22,997 nt of DNA from CAZOWM01 sp964583615 (GCA_964583615.1 CAZOWM010000050.1:1-22997); one strand, 5' to 3'; positions 16,942-22,997 are shown, counted from the stretch's first letter. The notes: generated from the sequence alone by a model not told the origin. Numbers and translations are program-made.

Positions 16942-17445
16942 CTAGAAAAGACGGAGCTCGAACTTCTGTTCCCTGATACGTGTTCCCCACTGATCTACCT
17001 CGTGTTCGAAGGAGAGCCGAAATCCCTGTTGCTCGTACAGTGTTCTGGCCTTTTTCAAACCCTCGAACGTCAAAAGAAAGATCTTTTCATACCCGCACTG
17101 CCTGCAGAACTGTACAGAGTGGGAAAAAAGTGTTTTCCCAAGGCCTTTCCCCTGCTCAGGAGGAGCAACAATAAACCATCGGATCCGGGCACCGTCCGTT
17201 GCGGCAAGGCTCCCGTCAACAGCAATGCTGCCTATGAGTGTTTTTCCTCTTACTGCAATCCGGAGTTCATCCCGCGATTCTGAGAACCCTTCTATGAAAT
17301 CCGCGAATTCTCTTCCAACTTGCGTCTCGAAATTTCTGTCAAAACCCCAGTGTTCAGCGTAGTACTCTGCGTGCAGTTCCGTCACTTTCCCGACAACCCC
17401 GGAGAAATACCCTGTAAATTTTATTCCATCCACTCGTGAGTTCAT
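16942..17445 (-). CDS. GNAT-family N-acetyltransferase
   Basis: A 167-residue acetyl-CoA-dependent acyltransferase. The GNAT core shows EQGKGLGKTL (residues 97-106), the acetyl-CoA pyrophosphate loop, and LTFEGLKKARTLYEQQGF, the usual motif B helix and strand end. The N-terminal GIKFTGYFSGVVGKVTELHAEYYAEHWGF resembles the acetyltransferase half of MarR-GNAT fusions, here without the MarR domain. Acceptor unknown. The ATG at 17445 lies 4 nt after the ychF stop. An in-frame ATG at 17457 would overlap it by 8 nt. Neither has a ribosome site, so coupling to ychF is likely. Upstream in-frame codons lie inside ychF and are not used. Confidence 0.85.
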   Translation of the reverse strand: MNSRVDGIKFTGYFSGVVGKVTELHAEYYAEHWGFDRNFETQVGREFADFIEGFSESRDELRIAVRGKTLIGSIAVDGSLAATDGARIRWFIVAPPEQGKGLGKTLFSHSVQFCRQCGYEKIFLLTFEGLKKARTLYEQQGFRLSFEHEVDQWGTRIREQKFELRLF

Positions 17446-17449
17446 ATGT

Positions 17450-18535
17450 TTACACATTGAAGTGAAATTTGATAACATCCCCGTCTTGTACGATATAATC
17501 TCTTCCTTCTGATCTGAGCTTTCCTTTTTCACGCACATGGGCTTCCGAACCTTCCCTGAGAAGATCATCGCTGGAGTAGACATCCGCACGTATAAATCCT
17601 CTCTCAAAATCAGTGTGGATCTGTCCCGCGGCCCTCAACACATTTTCTCCACGTTTCAGCGTCCATGCCTGAAGTTCTGTGGCTGACGTGTAGTAGGTAA
17701 TGAGATCAAGAAGCCTGTAGGAAGCTCCGATCAGTCTTTTCAGTCCCGATTTACCGATGCCCAATTCCTTAAGAAACTCCTCCTTTTCCTCTTCCGAGAG
17801 CTCTGAAATCTCCTCCTCCAGCTTCCCTGTAATGGTCAGCACATCTGATGACTCATTCAGCGCATACTCGCGTAATCTTTGAACATCGGCGGAGCCTTGT
17901 GCCCCTTCATCGATATTCGCGCAGTAAAGCACCGGTTTTGCAGATACCAGACCGAGTTCACAAATGAGCGATCTCTCGTCTTCAAGGAGGGCGAGGGTTT
18001 TAAGCAGGTTTCCCCCGTCGAGATGGTCGACACATCGCTCGATAACCTCTCGCCGTCTGTTCGCCTCGCTGTCTCCAGAGACAGCAAGCTTCTCCTGTTT
18101 TTTTTGTACTCTCTGAAGTATTTCCAGATCGGAAAGCATGAGTTCGGTTTTCACGATCTCCACATCTCGTACCGGATCGACGTCTCCGGTGAGGTGTGCA
18201 ACGTTCTCATCATGAAAGAGCCGAACCACATGGACGAGCGCATCGACCGTTCTAATGTGGCCGAGAAATTGATTTCCAAGCCCTTCCCCTTTGGAAGCTC
18301 CCTTTACGAGCCCTGCAACATCGATGAATTCGATTCTCGTTGGTATGGGGTTGTCTTTCTTCAATACTGCTCCGATGTCTCCCAGCCGGTCATCAGGCAC
18401 AGGCACAACGCCCTTGTTCGGTTCTATTGTACAGAACGGGTAATTCGCCATTTCCGCAGCCGCATTGCACAGCGCATTGAATATCGTGGATTTCCCCACA
18501 TTCGGGAGGCCGATAATACCCAGATTAAATCCCAT
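17450..18535 (-). CDS. ychF: YchF/OLA1-type redox-regulated ATPase
   Basis: Universal Obg-like P-loop protein that prefers ATP over GTP and associates with ribosomes. It has P-loop GLPNVGKST (9-17), switch region FIDVAGLVKGASKGEGLGNQFL (about 70-91), and YCANIDEG (about 207) in the position of the G4 motif. In YchF this is NxxE-like rather than NKxD, explaining the ATP preference. A coiled-coil insert (about 110-170) and a C-terminal TGS domain (about 275-361, ending DGDVIKFHFNV) complete it. Full length. Start is the ATG at 18535 with GGGG eight bases upstream. Confidence 0.97.
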   Translation of the reverse strand: MGFNLGIIGLPNVGKSTIFNALCNAAAEMANYPFCTIEPNKGVVPVPDDRLGDIGAVLKKDNPIPTRIEFIDVAGLVKGASKGEGLGNQFLGHIRTVDALVHVVRLFHDENVAHLTGDVDPVRDVEIVKTELMLSDLEILQRVQKKQEKLAVSGDSEANRRREVIERCVDHLDGGNLLKTLALLEDERSLICELGLVSAKPVLYCANIDEGAQGSADVQRLREYALNESSDVLTITGKLEEEISELSEEEKEEFLKELGIGKSGLKRLIGASYRLLDLITYYTSATELQAWTLKRGENVLRAAGQIHTDFERGFIRADVYSSDDLLREGSEAHVREKGKLRSEGRDYIVQDGDVIKFHFNV

Positions 18536-18567
18536 GATTCAATCCCCACAATTCAGATCGTACCATC

Positions 18568-18596
18568 ATTTTCTTTGATTATTTCCGGTTTGTCAA
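18568..18596 (-). promoter_or_regulatory. Candidate ychF promoter
   Basis: Minus strand: perfect -35 TTGACA (18596-18591), 17-bp spacer, weaker -10 GAAAAT (18573-18568, 4 of 6). Located ~33 bp before the ychF ATG and back to back with the promoter of the plus-strand small gene. Confidence 0.5.
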
Positions 18597-18647
18597 ATAA
18601 ATCAGCATGCCTGGCGTGAACAATTCATCCGGGAAAAATAGAAACTA

Positions 18648-18675
18648 TTGCAAATTTTCACATTCACGGTACAAT
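18648..18675 (+). promoter_or_regulatory. Promoter of the small duplicated gene, possibly leaderless
   Basis: Plus strand: -35 TTGCAA (18648-18653), 16-bp spacer, -10 TACAAT (18670-18675). Transcription would begin near 18682, which is almost exactly the ATG at 18683, suggesting a leaderless mRNA. There is no properly spaced ribosome site. Confidence 0.5.
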
Positions 18676-18682
18676 GGTGACA

Positions 18683-18985
18683 ATGGAAAAAGTAAACGGC
18701 AAACGCTGGTACGACAGTTATCCGGGACTTGGTCTGCTTTTGAACAAGTTGAAAAACATCAATGAAACGAAACGCAGCATGGTGCTGAACGGAATAAAAA
18801 AAATAATCGAGAAATACGATTCGGATCTTGTCGACCGTCGCGTGATGGAGTTTCCGCTTTCTGTGAAGAAGCGAAGATGGTACGATAAAGACCCCTATTC
18901 ATGGCTCGCCATCAACTCCCTGAAATATGCCGACGATGGCATAAAAAAAATGGTTATCGATTATTTAGACGAAAAGCTTCCCTGA
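18683..18985 (+). CDS. Small protein with internal RWYD repeat, function unknown
   Basis: A 100-residue soluble protein, no named family recognised. It is an internal duplication: residues 7-46 (KRWYDSYPGLGLLLNKLKN, then a KRSMVLNGIKKIIEK helix) and 64-100 (KRRWYDKDPYSWLAINSLK, then GIKKMVIDYLDEK) share R-W-Y-D-x-x-P, an N-x-L-K turn, and a following amphipathic helix. This spacing suggests two small helical modules. A possible ATG at 18674 lies within the predicted -10, so the ATG at 18683 is preferred. It lies upstream of the receiver-like gene on the same strand, with a 125-nt gap. Confidence 0.75.
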   Translation: MEKVNGKRWYDSYPGLGLLLNKLKNINETKRSMVLNGIKKIIEKYDSDLVDRRVMEFPLSVKKRRWYDKDPYSWLAINSLKYADDGIKKMVIDYLDEKLP

Positions 18986-19110
18986 GAAACCGCAAGAATT
19001 CGATACGAAAACAGCACTTTTGTCTTTTTCCTATCCATATTGATATTTATAGCGTAAATTTCAACATGAAAAATAGTTCGCGATGATTTTTCAATAATGA
19101 AAGGACCAGG

Positions 19111-19473
19111 ATGAAAATTTTAATTCTCGAAGATTCCAAAGAGCGAAGAAGGATATTTCACGAAATGCTTTCCCCTCCCCACAATCTCTCTTTTTTCGGG
19201 CATGTGGAAGAGGCAAAGACCGCATTGAGCACAGACGGCCCTTTTGACCTCATCTTTCTCGATCACGATCTTGATAACCGTGTGTTTGTGGATTCAGAGG
19301 AAGAAAATACCGGCTATCAGCTTGCAAAATATATCGCGGAAAATAATGTGCGCGCAAAAATTGTCATACACAGCATGAACCCCGATGGGGCCGAAAGGAT
19401 GCAGCAGATTCTTCCGGGCGCGCAGAGAATCTCATTTCCCGAGCTCTTTGCACAATTGAAACTCTCCCGCTAA
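19111..19473 (+). CDS. Stand-alone cREC-like receiver-fold protein
   Basis: A 120-residue single domain. The N-terminal MKILILEDSKERRR and FLDHDLD (51-55) look like a response-regulator receiver. The C-terminal IVIHSMNPDGAERM (His87, Asn90, Pro91, Gly93) replaces the usual Thr/Lys region. This His/Asn pattern marks the cREC group (cyclic-phosphate processing receiver domain), proposed on bioinformatic grounds to act on 2',3'-cyclic phosphates at RNA ends; that activity is a prediction. No histidine kinase or RNA ligase lies next to it. ATG 19111 has AGGA five bases upstream. Its stop directly abuts the stop of the convergent pflX-like gene. Confidence 0.8.
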   Translation: MKILILEDSKERRRIFHEMLSPPHNLSFFGHVEEAKTALSTDGPFDLIFLDHDLDNRVFVDSEEENTGYQLAKYIAENNVRAKIVIHSMNPDGAERMQQILPGAQRISFPELFAQLKLSR

Positions 19474-20388
19474 TCATATGCGGATACTGTCGAGGCGTTT
19501 CAATCCCTGTGCAGCTGCGTATCGCACAGCCTGTTCAAACTCATCCGAGGTGATCCTTCTTCCCAGGTCCCTGAACTCCAGCGCCCTGTACGCGGGACGA
19601 TACTGATCCATGAGGTTGAGGTACGTGTTCGTCGAAAGTTCTGCACAAAAATCGATCGCCTGTTTCGAACCGGCCCGATTGTTGGGCAGAACAAGGTGGC
19701 GCACAAGAAGGCCCCTGCATGCAACACCGGCAGAATCGAGCACGAGATCTCCGACCTGATCGTGCATTTCCCTGACCGCGTTTTGGGAAACTTCAGGGTA
19801 GTCTGAAATACCGCTCAGCTCGTACCCTGTGTCCGCATCAGTGTATTTTATATCAGGCATATAGATGTCAAAAACCGACTTCAGCAAACGAAGTGTCGCA
19901 ACGGAATCATATCCTCCGCTGTTGTACACGAGCGGGACCGTCAATCCCCGGGGCACCGCGATGAGAAGCGCCTCAAGGATTGCATATACCATGTGCGTGG
20001 GGGTTACGAAATTTATATTGTGGCACCCCCTTTTCTGAAGCTCAACCATCATGCACGCGAGATCATCGAAGGTCACCTCTTTTCCGTAACCGAGCTGTGA
20101 AATTTCGTAGTTCTGGCAGTAGATACAGCGGAGGTTGCAGTTCGTGAAGAAAATGGTACCAGAGCCGCTCATTCCCACAAGCACTGCTTCTTCTCCGAAA
20201 TGCGCGTTCCATGCAGATACAATGGGAAACACACCACTCCGGCAAAACCCAGACCTGTCCACACTCCTGTCTATTCCGCACCTATGGGGGCAGAGGGTGC
20301 ACGTGTGGACAATCCTTTTCACATCTTCGGTGATTTTTTTCAGCTGTCCGCTCTCATAGAGCGCGAGGTAGGAAGCGACGAATGCCAT
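19474..20388 (-). CDS. Radical SAM protein, PflX (COG1313) family
   Basis: A 304-residue Fe-S enzyme related to pyruvate formate-lyase activase. The radical SAM motif is CNLRCIYC (Cys84, 88, 91). The N-terminus has further cysteines CTLCPHRC (30, 33, 37) and Cys49, typical of this family. MSGSGTIFFTNCNLRCIYCQ and NFVTPTHMV are family-like stretches. Family members are presumed to activate a glycyl-radical or other target, but no partner enzyme is encoded here and the true substrate is unknown. The ATG follows the stop of the truncated acetyltransferase by one base (TGAAATG), so translation is coupled. Its stop abuts that of the cREC-like gene with no gap. Confidence 0.92.
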   Translation of the reverse strand: MAFVASYLALYESGQLKKITEDVKRIVHTCTLCPHRCGIDRSVDRSGFCRSGVFPIVSAWNAHFGEEAVLVGMSGSGTIFFTNCNLRCIYCQNYEISQLGYGKEVTFDDLACMMVELQKRGCHNINFVTPTHMVYAILEALLIAVPRGLTVPLVYNSGGYDSVATLRLLKSVFDIYMPDIKYTDADTGYELSGISDYPEVSQNAVREMHDQVGDLVLDSAGVACRGLLVRHLVLPNNRAGSKQAIDFCAELSTNTYLNLMDQYRPAYRALEFRDLGRRITSDEFEQAVRYAAAQGLKRLDSIRI

Positions 20389-20389
20389 T

Positions 20390-20728
20390 TCATCCCTTCG
20401 GACACGTGTGAAAATAGTGCATCAACATTTTCGCGACCTTCTCTTTCCTGTTAAGGAGGTCCACTCCCACGAGACCGATGCCCCCCGCGAGTATCTGTCT
20501 GCCGTGAAAATTTATAATGCAATCGTGAAGTCTCATGACAACGAGCAGTGTGTCTTCTCGGTAATACCCGATAAGCGTAATAGAAGGGTCCTCGTTCTGC
20601 CTAAGGGTCATCTCATAAAAACCACTCGCCTCCTTTTCGTAGAGCATGGAAAAGCGGAGATATGCATTAATGACGATTATCCTAAACTCATCGATGTGTG
20701 AGGGTGCGATTTTTTTCACTGTTTCCAT
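20390..20728 (-). pseudogene. Truncated Eis-like GNAT acetyltransferase (N-terminal third)
   Basis: The 112-residue product matches the start of the large Eis-type acetyltransferases (about 400 residues). It has an N-terminal alpha/beta half and then HGRQILAGGIGLVGVDLL followed by KEKVAKMLMHYF, the substrate-loop and acetyl-CoA motif A region. It ends there (TCPKG, TGA). In full-length relatives, motif B, the second GNAT domain and the SCP2-like domain follow. None of these remains, because the pflX-like gene starts one base later. Without motif B and the C-terminus, catalysis is unlikely. It could be a remnant of a deletion, or kept for coupled translation of pflX. No good ribosome site; 21 nt after the amidohydrolase gene. 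Confidence 0.65.
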
Positions 20729-20749
20729 ATTTTTTTCTAAATCTCACGA

Positions 20750-22063
20750 TCAAGTTGAATTCTTTAATTTAAACAGCGTGTACGGATTCTTGTAAAAAAG
20801 CATCTGCGCTATTTCTTTCGCGCGGTCCGCATCAAAGATATCCTGCCCGACCTTTATCGCCAGTGCTCTGCTCACATTCTCACGGGCGAGATACTGATGA
20901 CCGTACACACCGTCAACAAAGAGATAATCACCTCCAAAGGCGTTTATCTTATTAAGAGGAACCGCGTCGATCCAGTTCACGAGCGTATGTACACATGTTT
21001 CAGGGCAGATGATGTGAGCCCAGCACATGTCGATAAATACATTGGGAAAATTTTTTGCAAGAACCCCGACGATATCATGATAGGGATAACCGATGTGAAA
21101 AATATCGAAGTCGACATCAGGATATTCCAGAAAAAGGTTTGAAAGCAAAGAGGGGTCGCTCTGGGAAAGTATATTGCCGTTTCCTTCCTGTATTCCGGTG
21201 TGAAACTGAATCGCAATTTTTTTCCGGCTTGCCAGAAGGAGAAGAAAATGCATCATGTAGTTTTGAAATTTTTTCCCGGGATCAAACGCCGGTGGGAGGT
21301 AAGTTCCCATGTGTTTGAATTTGAAAAACTCGTTGAACTCTTCCTCAGCCTCGTTTTTCGTTGTCCTTTCATAATACAACGGACGCTGATACGCAAGCGC
21401 ACTCTTCAATGCAACGGCACCGTGACTGAGCGCATTCTCAAAAAGGATTTCACTGGCATCGAGATAGTCCTCGAAGCAGCAGATGGGAATGTGCGCCTCG
21501 TCCTCGATTCCGGATATATCGTCGATTTGTTGAGGATATATGAATCGATCGATGGGAAGGACATTTCTGAAAAATTTCCGATCGCACTTAAGAGTGCTGG
21601 TGCACACGACCTTGCCTTCCACCCTCGGAATATCGTGTAGAAGGCTAAGCTTTATCTTTGACTTCTGCTTCAACACTTTTTTATAATGAGCTTCTTTGAG
21701 GGTTTGCTGAAAGCTCCGGTCGAGCTCTTCGAGAGTATCCGCACAGATCCGCTCAATTCCGTAGAGAGCCTTCACCGATATGTCAAGAGCCCGCGCATAG
21801 CCCGTGTGGCGAACATAATCCCAGTAAGGTTCGACGAGCTTCCACTTTTCCATGAGCGGAAGCTGTCCGTTTATTCCTTTCTCGTAATCTTTTTTCGAAA
21901 GCCCCGCTGAAATGAGATCTGCACTCAGATAGTGTGAGAGGTACTCCTTCAACACATCGGTATCCTGTTCCCGCAAATGCTCGAATGCCGGCAAATGCTC
22001 ATGAGTATCGATGATTTCCAGATCCCTCACGTAATCAAATATCTCTTCATACACATCTCGCAT
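20750..22063 (-). CDS. Amidohydrolase-superfamily enzyme (Amidohydro_2 / uronate isomerase-like)
   Basis: A 437-residue metal-dependent TIM-barrel enzyme. The N-terminal IIDTHEHLP (His21, His23) is the strand-1 HxH metal site. QFHTGIQEGNG, DFDIFHIGYPY and AFGGDYLFVDG supply the later His residues and the strand-8 Asp expected of the fold. Overall it resembles the Amidohydro_2 group that includes uronate isomerases and decarboxylases more than urease-type hydrolases. The substrate is not predictable and no sugar-acid genes are nearby. Start ATG 22063 has a strong GAGGAGG seven bases upstream. It lies 24 nt after a small ORF and upstream of the truncated acetyltransferase and pflX-like genes, probably one operon. 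Confidence 0.88.
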   Translation of the reverse strand: MRDVYEEIFDYVRDLEIIDTHEHLPAFEHLREQDTDVLKEYLSHYLSADLISAGLSKKDYEKGINGQLPLMEKWKLVEPYWDYVRHTGYARALDISVKALYGIERICADTLEELDRSFQQTLKEAHYKKVLKQKSKIKLSLLHDIPRVEGKVVCTSTLKCDRKFFRNVLPIDRFIYPQQIDDISGIEDEAHIPICCFEDYLDASEILFENALSHGAVALKSALAYQRPLYYERTTKNEAEEEFNEFFKFKHMGTYLPPAFDPGKKFQNYMMHFLLLLASRKKIAIQFHTGIQEGNGNILSQSDPSLLSNLFLEYPDVDFDIFHIGYPYHDIVGVLAKNFPNVFIDMCWAHIICPETCVHTLVNWIDAVPLNKINAFGGDYLFVDGVYGHQYLARENVSRALAIKVGQDIFDADRAKEIAQMLFYKNPYTLFKLKNST

Positions 22064-22087
22064 TTCACTGCCTCCTCTCGAATCGTA

Positions 22088-22201
22088 CTACTCAACAGTA
22101 TAATGTATTTTGATTTTTTCTAATAGAAACCTTTCATACGGCATTTCGAGCACCTGTACGATCTCATCTTCACCATGGTGAAATTCGTTTGTTTGCTTCA
22201 T
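22088..22201 (-). CDS. Possible 37-residue protein upstream of the amidohydrolase
   Basis: Minus-strand frame with ATG at 22201 (or at 22204), ending TAG at 22088. The product begins MKQTNEFHHGEDEIVQ and continues VLEMPYERFLLEKIKI; it is acidic with a likely C-terminal helix. It ends 24 nt before the amidohydrolase ATG, with that gene's ribosome site in the gap, as in an operon. Just upstream is a 7-codon frame (MKQTKYK) whose DNA partly repeats the start of this ORF. There is no strong ribosome site and no known family. An alternative promoter -10 (TATACT, 22102-22097) lies inside its end. Confidence 0.4.
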   Translation of the reverse strand: MKQTNEFHHGEDEIVQVLEMPYERFLLEKIKIHYTVE

Positions 22202-22204
22202 CAT

Positions 22205-22491
22205 TTATACTTGGTTTGTTTCATTTTTATACAGATAAAGAGGCGTTTCTGTCGTAGCGGATTTTTTAATGCGCCTGATCTATTCACCGACGCACAAGAT
22301 TCTTGGACCTAAATCCCGTTGGCTTTGCACCAAACCTTTTCGGGTAGTCTGCTTCTCACTGCTACATAAAAGTGCGTTGTGATTACCACATCATTATTCA
22401 CAGCCAAGGATAAAACATGGCAAGAACAGAAAAGAGTGGCGATTGTTCTCACCCATTTAATTCAATTGTCAAACCCTTGTATAAAAGAAAA
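22205..22491. other. Gap between small ORF and tRNA fragment; contains nested inverted repeats
   Basis: No gene found on either strand. It holds the structured element listed separately (22284-22382). Minus-strand TTGACA (22464-22459) lacks a convincing -10. The rest shows nothing clear. Confidence 0.5.
22284..22382. ncRNA. Structured element of nested inverted repeats (orphan RNA candidate)
   Basis: Outer arms 22284-22295 and 22372-22382 pair over 11 bp with one bulged base (plus strand, one G-U). Inside, CTA and CCCG (22309-22311, 22315-22318) pair with CGGG and TAG (22341-22347), enclosing a hairpin GGCTTTG-CAC-CAAACC (22321-22336). A small CAAG-ATT-CTTG hairpin fills the left side. The shape is that of a closed multi-helix RNA. 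The strand is undecided: the G-U in the outer stem favours plus, but genes downstream are on minus. It matches no RNA class that I can name. Confidence 0.4.
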
Positions 22492-22518
22492 CCCCTCAAC
22501 TCATTATGAGTCAAGGGG
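22490..22518 (-). terminator. Terminator downstream of the tRNA fragment
   Basis: Minus strand: a 12-bp stem with two wobble pairs, CCCCTTGACTCA (22518-22507) with TGAGTTGAGGGG (22503-22492), loop TAA, then TTTTCTTTT (22491-22483). It lies 10 nt after the tRNA 3' end and is probably the original terminator of the tRNA gene. Confidence 0.85.
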
Positions 22519-22528
22519 TTATATATTG

Positions 22529-22575
22529 TAGCGGGGGTAGGACTTGAACCTACGACCTTTGGGTTATGAGCCCAA
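22529..22575 (-). tRNA. 3' part of initiator tRNA-Met (CAU), 5' part missing; probable att site
   Basis: The minus strand carries a full anticodon arm (TTGGG-CTCATAA-CCCAA, with the three G-C pairs typical of initiators), variable loop AGGTC, T-arm (GTAGG-TTCAAGT-CCTAC) and acceptor 3' strand CCCCGC. No CCA is encoded. The sequence just upstream shows no D-arm and no acceptor 5' strand. It cannot make a working tRNA. This is the form left when an integrative element recombines into a tRNA 3' half, with the displaced end kept at the far junction. Confidence 0.85.
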
Positions 22576-22593
22576 TTCTAGCTATTTCTTGAG

Positions 22594-22619
22594 TTATACG
22601 ATGTTATACTCCATTATAC
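22594..22619 (+). repeat. Three TTATAC boxes at 10-bp spacing
   Basis: TTATAC occurs at 22594-22599, 22604-22609 and 22614-22619, each start exactly 10 bp (about one helical turn) after the last. An inverted copy (GTATAA) is at 22668-22673. They begin 19 bp from the tRNA break. Short phased repeats beside an attachment site suggest arm-type binding sites for an integrase or excisionase. Confidence 0.5.
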
Positions 22620-22707
22620 TAAGTTATTAAATGATAATGAGATGGGTAATTTGAGCTATTCTATTTGGTATAACGAAATAGTGTGAAATATAACCGGGTA
22701 TGCAATG

Positions 22708-22729
22708 TTTTGTCCCAATTTTGTCCCAA
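22708..22729 (+). repeat. 11-bp perfect tandem repeat
   Basis: TTTTGTCCCAA is repeated twice without a gap (22708-22718, 22719-22729). Read on the minus strand it encodes IGTKLGQN in one frame. It is either an integrase C-terminal remnant or a simple duplication. Confidence 0.6.
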
Positions 22730-22997
22730 TAACAGGTACAGAATGATGGAGTATTGCACTACCCATTGATATAAACCACCGAAATTATTATAAGAACATC
22801 ATTAAGACAGATAATTAGTGCCTGACCGAAAAGCATGTAAGATTATGTGTTTCAGCGAATTAGAGTGCATTTAACAAGGCGAAGATTTAAGAAATCAGTT
22901 ATTTTTCCATTGCCATTTTTCCGATATTTTAGTATAATTCTTTGTATTATAATGAATTAGGATACAAATCACAGGTTAAGGTTTTGTGATTTTACTA

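Larger units (their letters stand above)
22576..22997. mobile_element. Edge of an integrated element, AT-rich, no intact gene
   Basis: From the tRNA break to the window end the DNA is visibly more AT-rich than the chromosome side and has no long open frame. It holds three TTATAC boxes at exact 10-bp spacing, an inverted copy, and an 11-bp tandem repeat. A short minus-strand frame through the tandem repeat reads GTKLGQN, similar to tails of some tyrosine integrases, but stops crowd it upstream. It is probably element DNA or its remnant, extending off the right edge. Confidence 0.5.

Noticed and set aside
16420..17283. Long plus-strand open frame over the hppA start and the GNAT gene.
   Set aside because: It lies antisense to two well-supported genes and across the hppA promoter; its translation has no recognisable domain and looks like a shadow frame.
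17446..17607. Extended N-terminus for the GNAT protein.
   Set aside because: These codons lie inside the 3' end of ychF in another frame, and GNAT similarity begins only after the ATG at 17445/17457.
22261..22356. Possible cyclic-di-GMP-I (GEMM) riboswitch on the minus strand: a GAAA loop, nine bases, then GCAAAGCC and ACGGG, as in that class.
   Set aside because: The stem below the GAAA loop has a two-base bulge and a bad closing pair, and the required 3' half (second C/G-rich strand and tetraloop receptor) is not recognisable. Kept only as an unnamed structured element; a search with the RF01051 model would decide.
22529..22640. Initiator tRNA interrupted by a group I intron.
   Set aside because: Known tRNA introns of this kind split the anticodon loop; here the whole anticodon arm is intact and the break is upstream of it, with no intron core visible.

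Overview
This window most resembles a bacterial chromosome segment, tentatively from the Spirochaetota. The left edge carries the first ~65 nt of a 16S rRNA gene on the minus strand. Its run ending GCGTGTCTTAAGCATGCAAG is like spirochaete 16S starts, but a fragment this short does not fix the phylum. Genes are dense, mostly on the minus strand, with GTG and TTG starts and many 1-15 nt gaps or stop/start overlaps.

Layout. (1) 1-432: 16S 5' end and its leader, with an AT-rich upstream region, a consensus-like promoter, a terminator-like hairpin, boxA, and the terminator of the operon that follows. (2) 433-10208, all minus: an elongasome operon read from high to low coordinates. It contains a membrane-anchored protein of unknown function, a membrane TPR protein, mreB, mreC, mreD, mrdA (PBP2), rodA, and a radical SAM/DUF2344 protein. 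This is the cell-elongation machinery: MreB filaments organise MreC/MreD, and PBP2 with RodA polymerise and cross-link lateral-wall peptidoglycan. (3) 10209-14285: a divergent histidine phosphatase (plus), then minus-strand genes for a hotdog thioesterase, a pseudo-receiver/GAF/HD-GYP protein, and a ThiI/MnmA-like PP-loop protein. (4) 14484-18535: membrane pyrophosphatase, a GNAT acetyltransferase, and the YchF/OLA1 GTPase. (5) 18683-19473, plus: a small internally duplicated protein and a stand-alone cREC-like receiver. (6) 19474-22204, minus: a PflX-like radical SAM enzyme, a truncated Eis-like acetyltransferase, an amidohydrolase-fold enzyme, and a ~37-residue ORF upstream of it.

(7) 22205-22997 looks like the edge of an integrated element. 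A ~100 bp set of nested inverted repeats lies beside a strong terminator and the 3' part of an initiator tRNA gene. The tRNA 5' part is missing and is replaced by AT-rich, gene-poor DNA with TTATAC boxes at 10-bp spacing and an 11-bp tandem repeat.

No CRISPR array, complete insertion sequence or defence island was seen. The most unusual items are the terminator-like hairpin between the rRNA promoter and boxA, the structured element at 22284-22382, the truncated acetyltransferase coupled to pflX, the KTS in place of KTG in PBP2, and the paired glutamates in the membrane pyrophosphatase.
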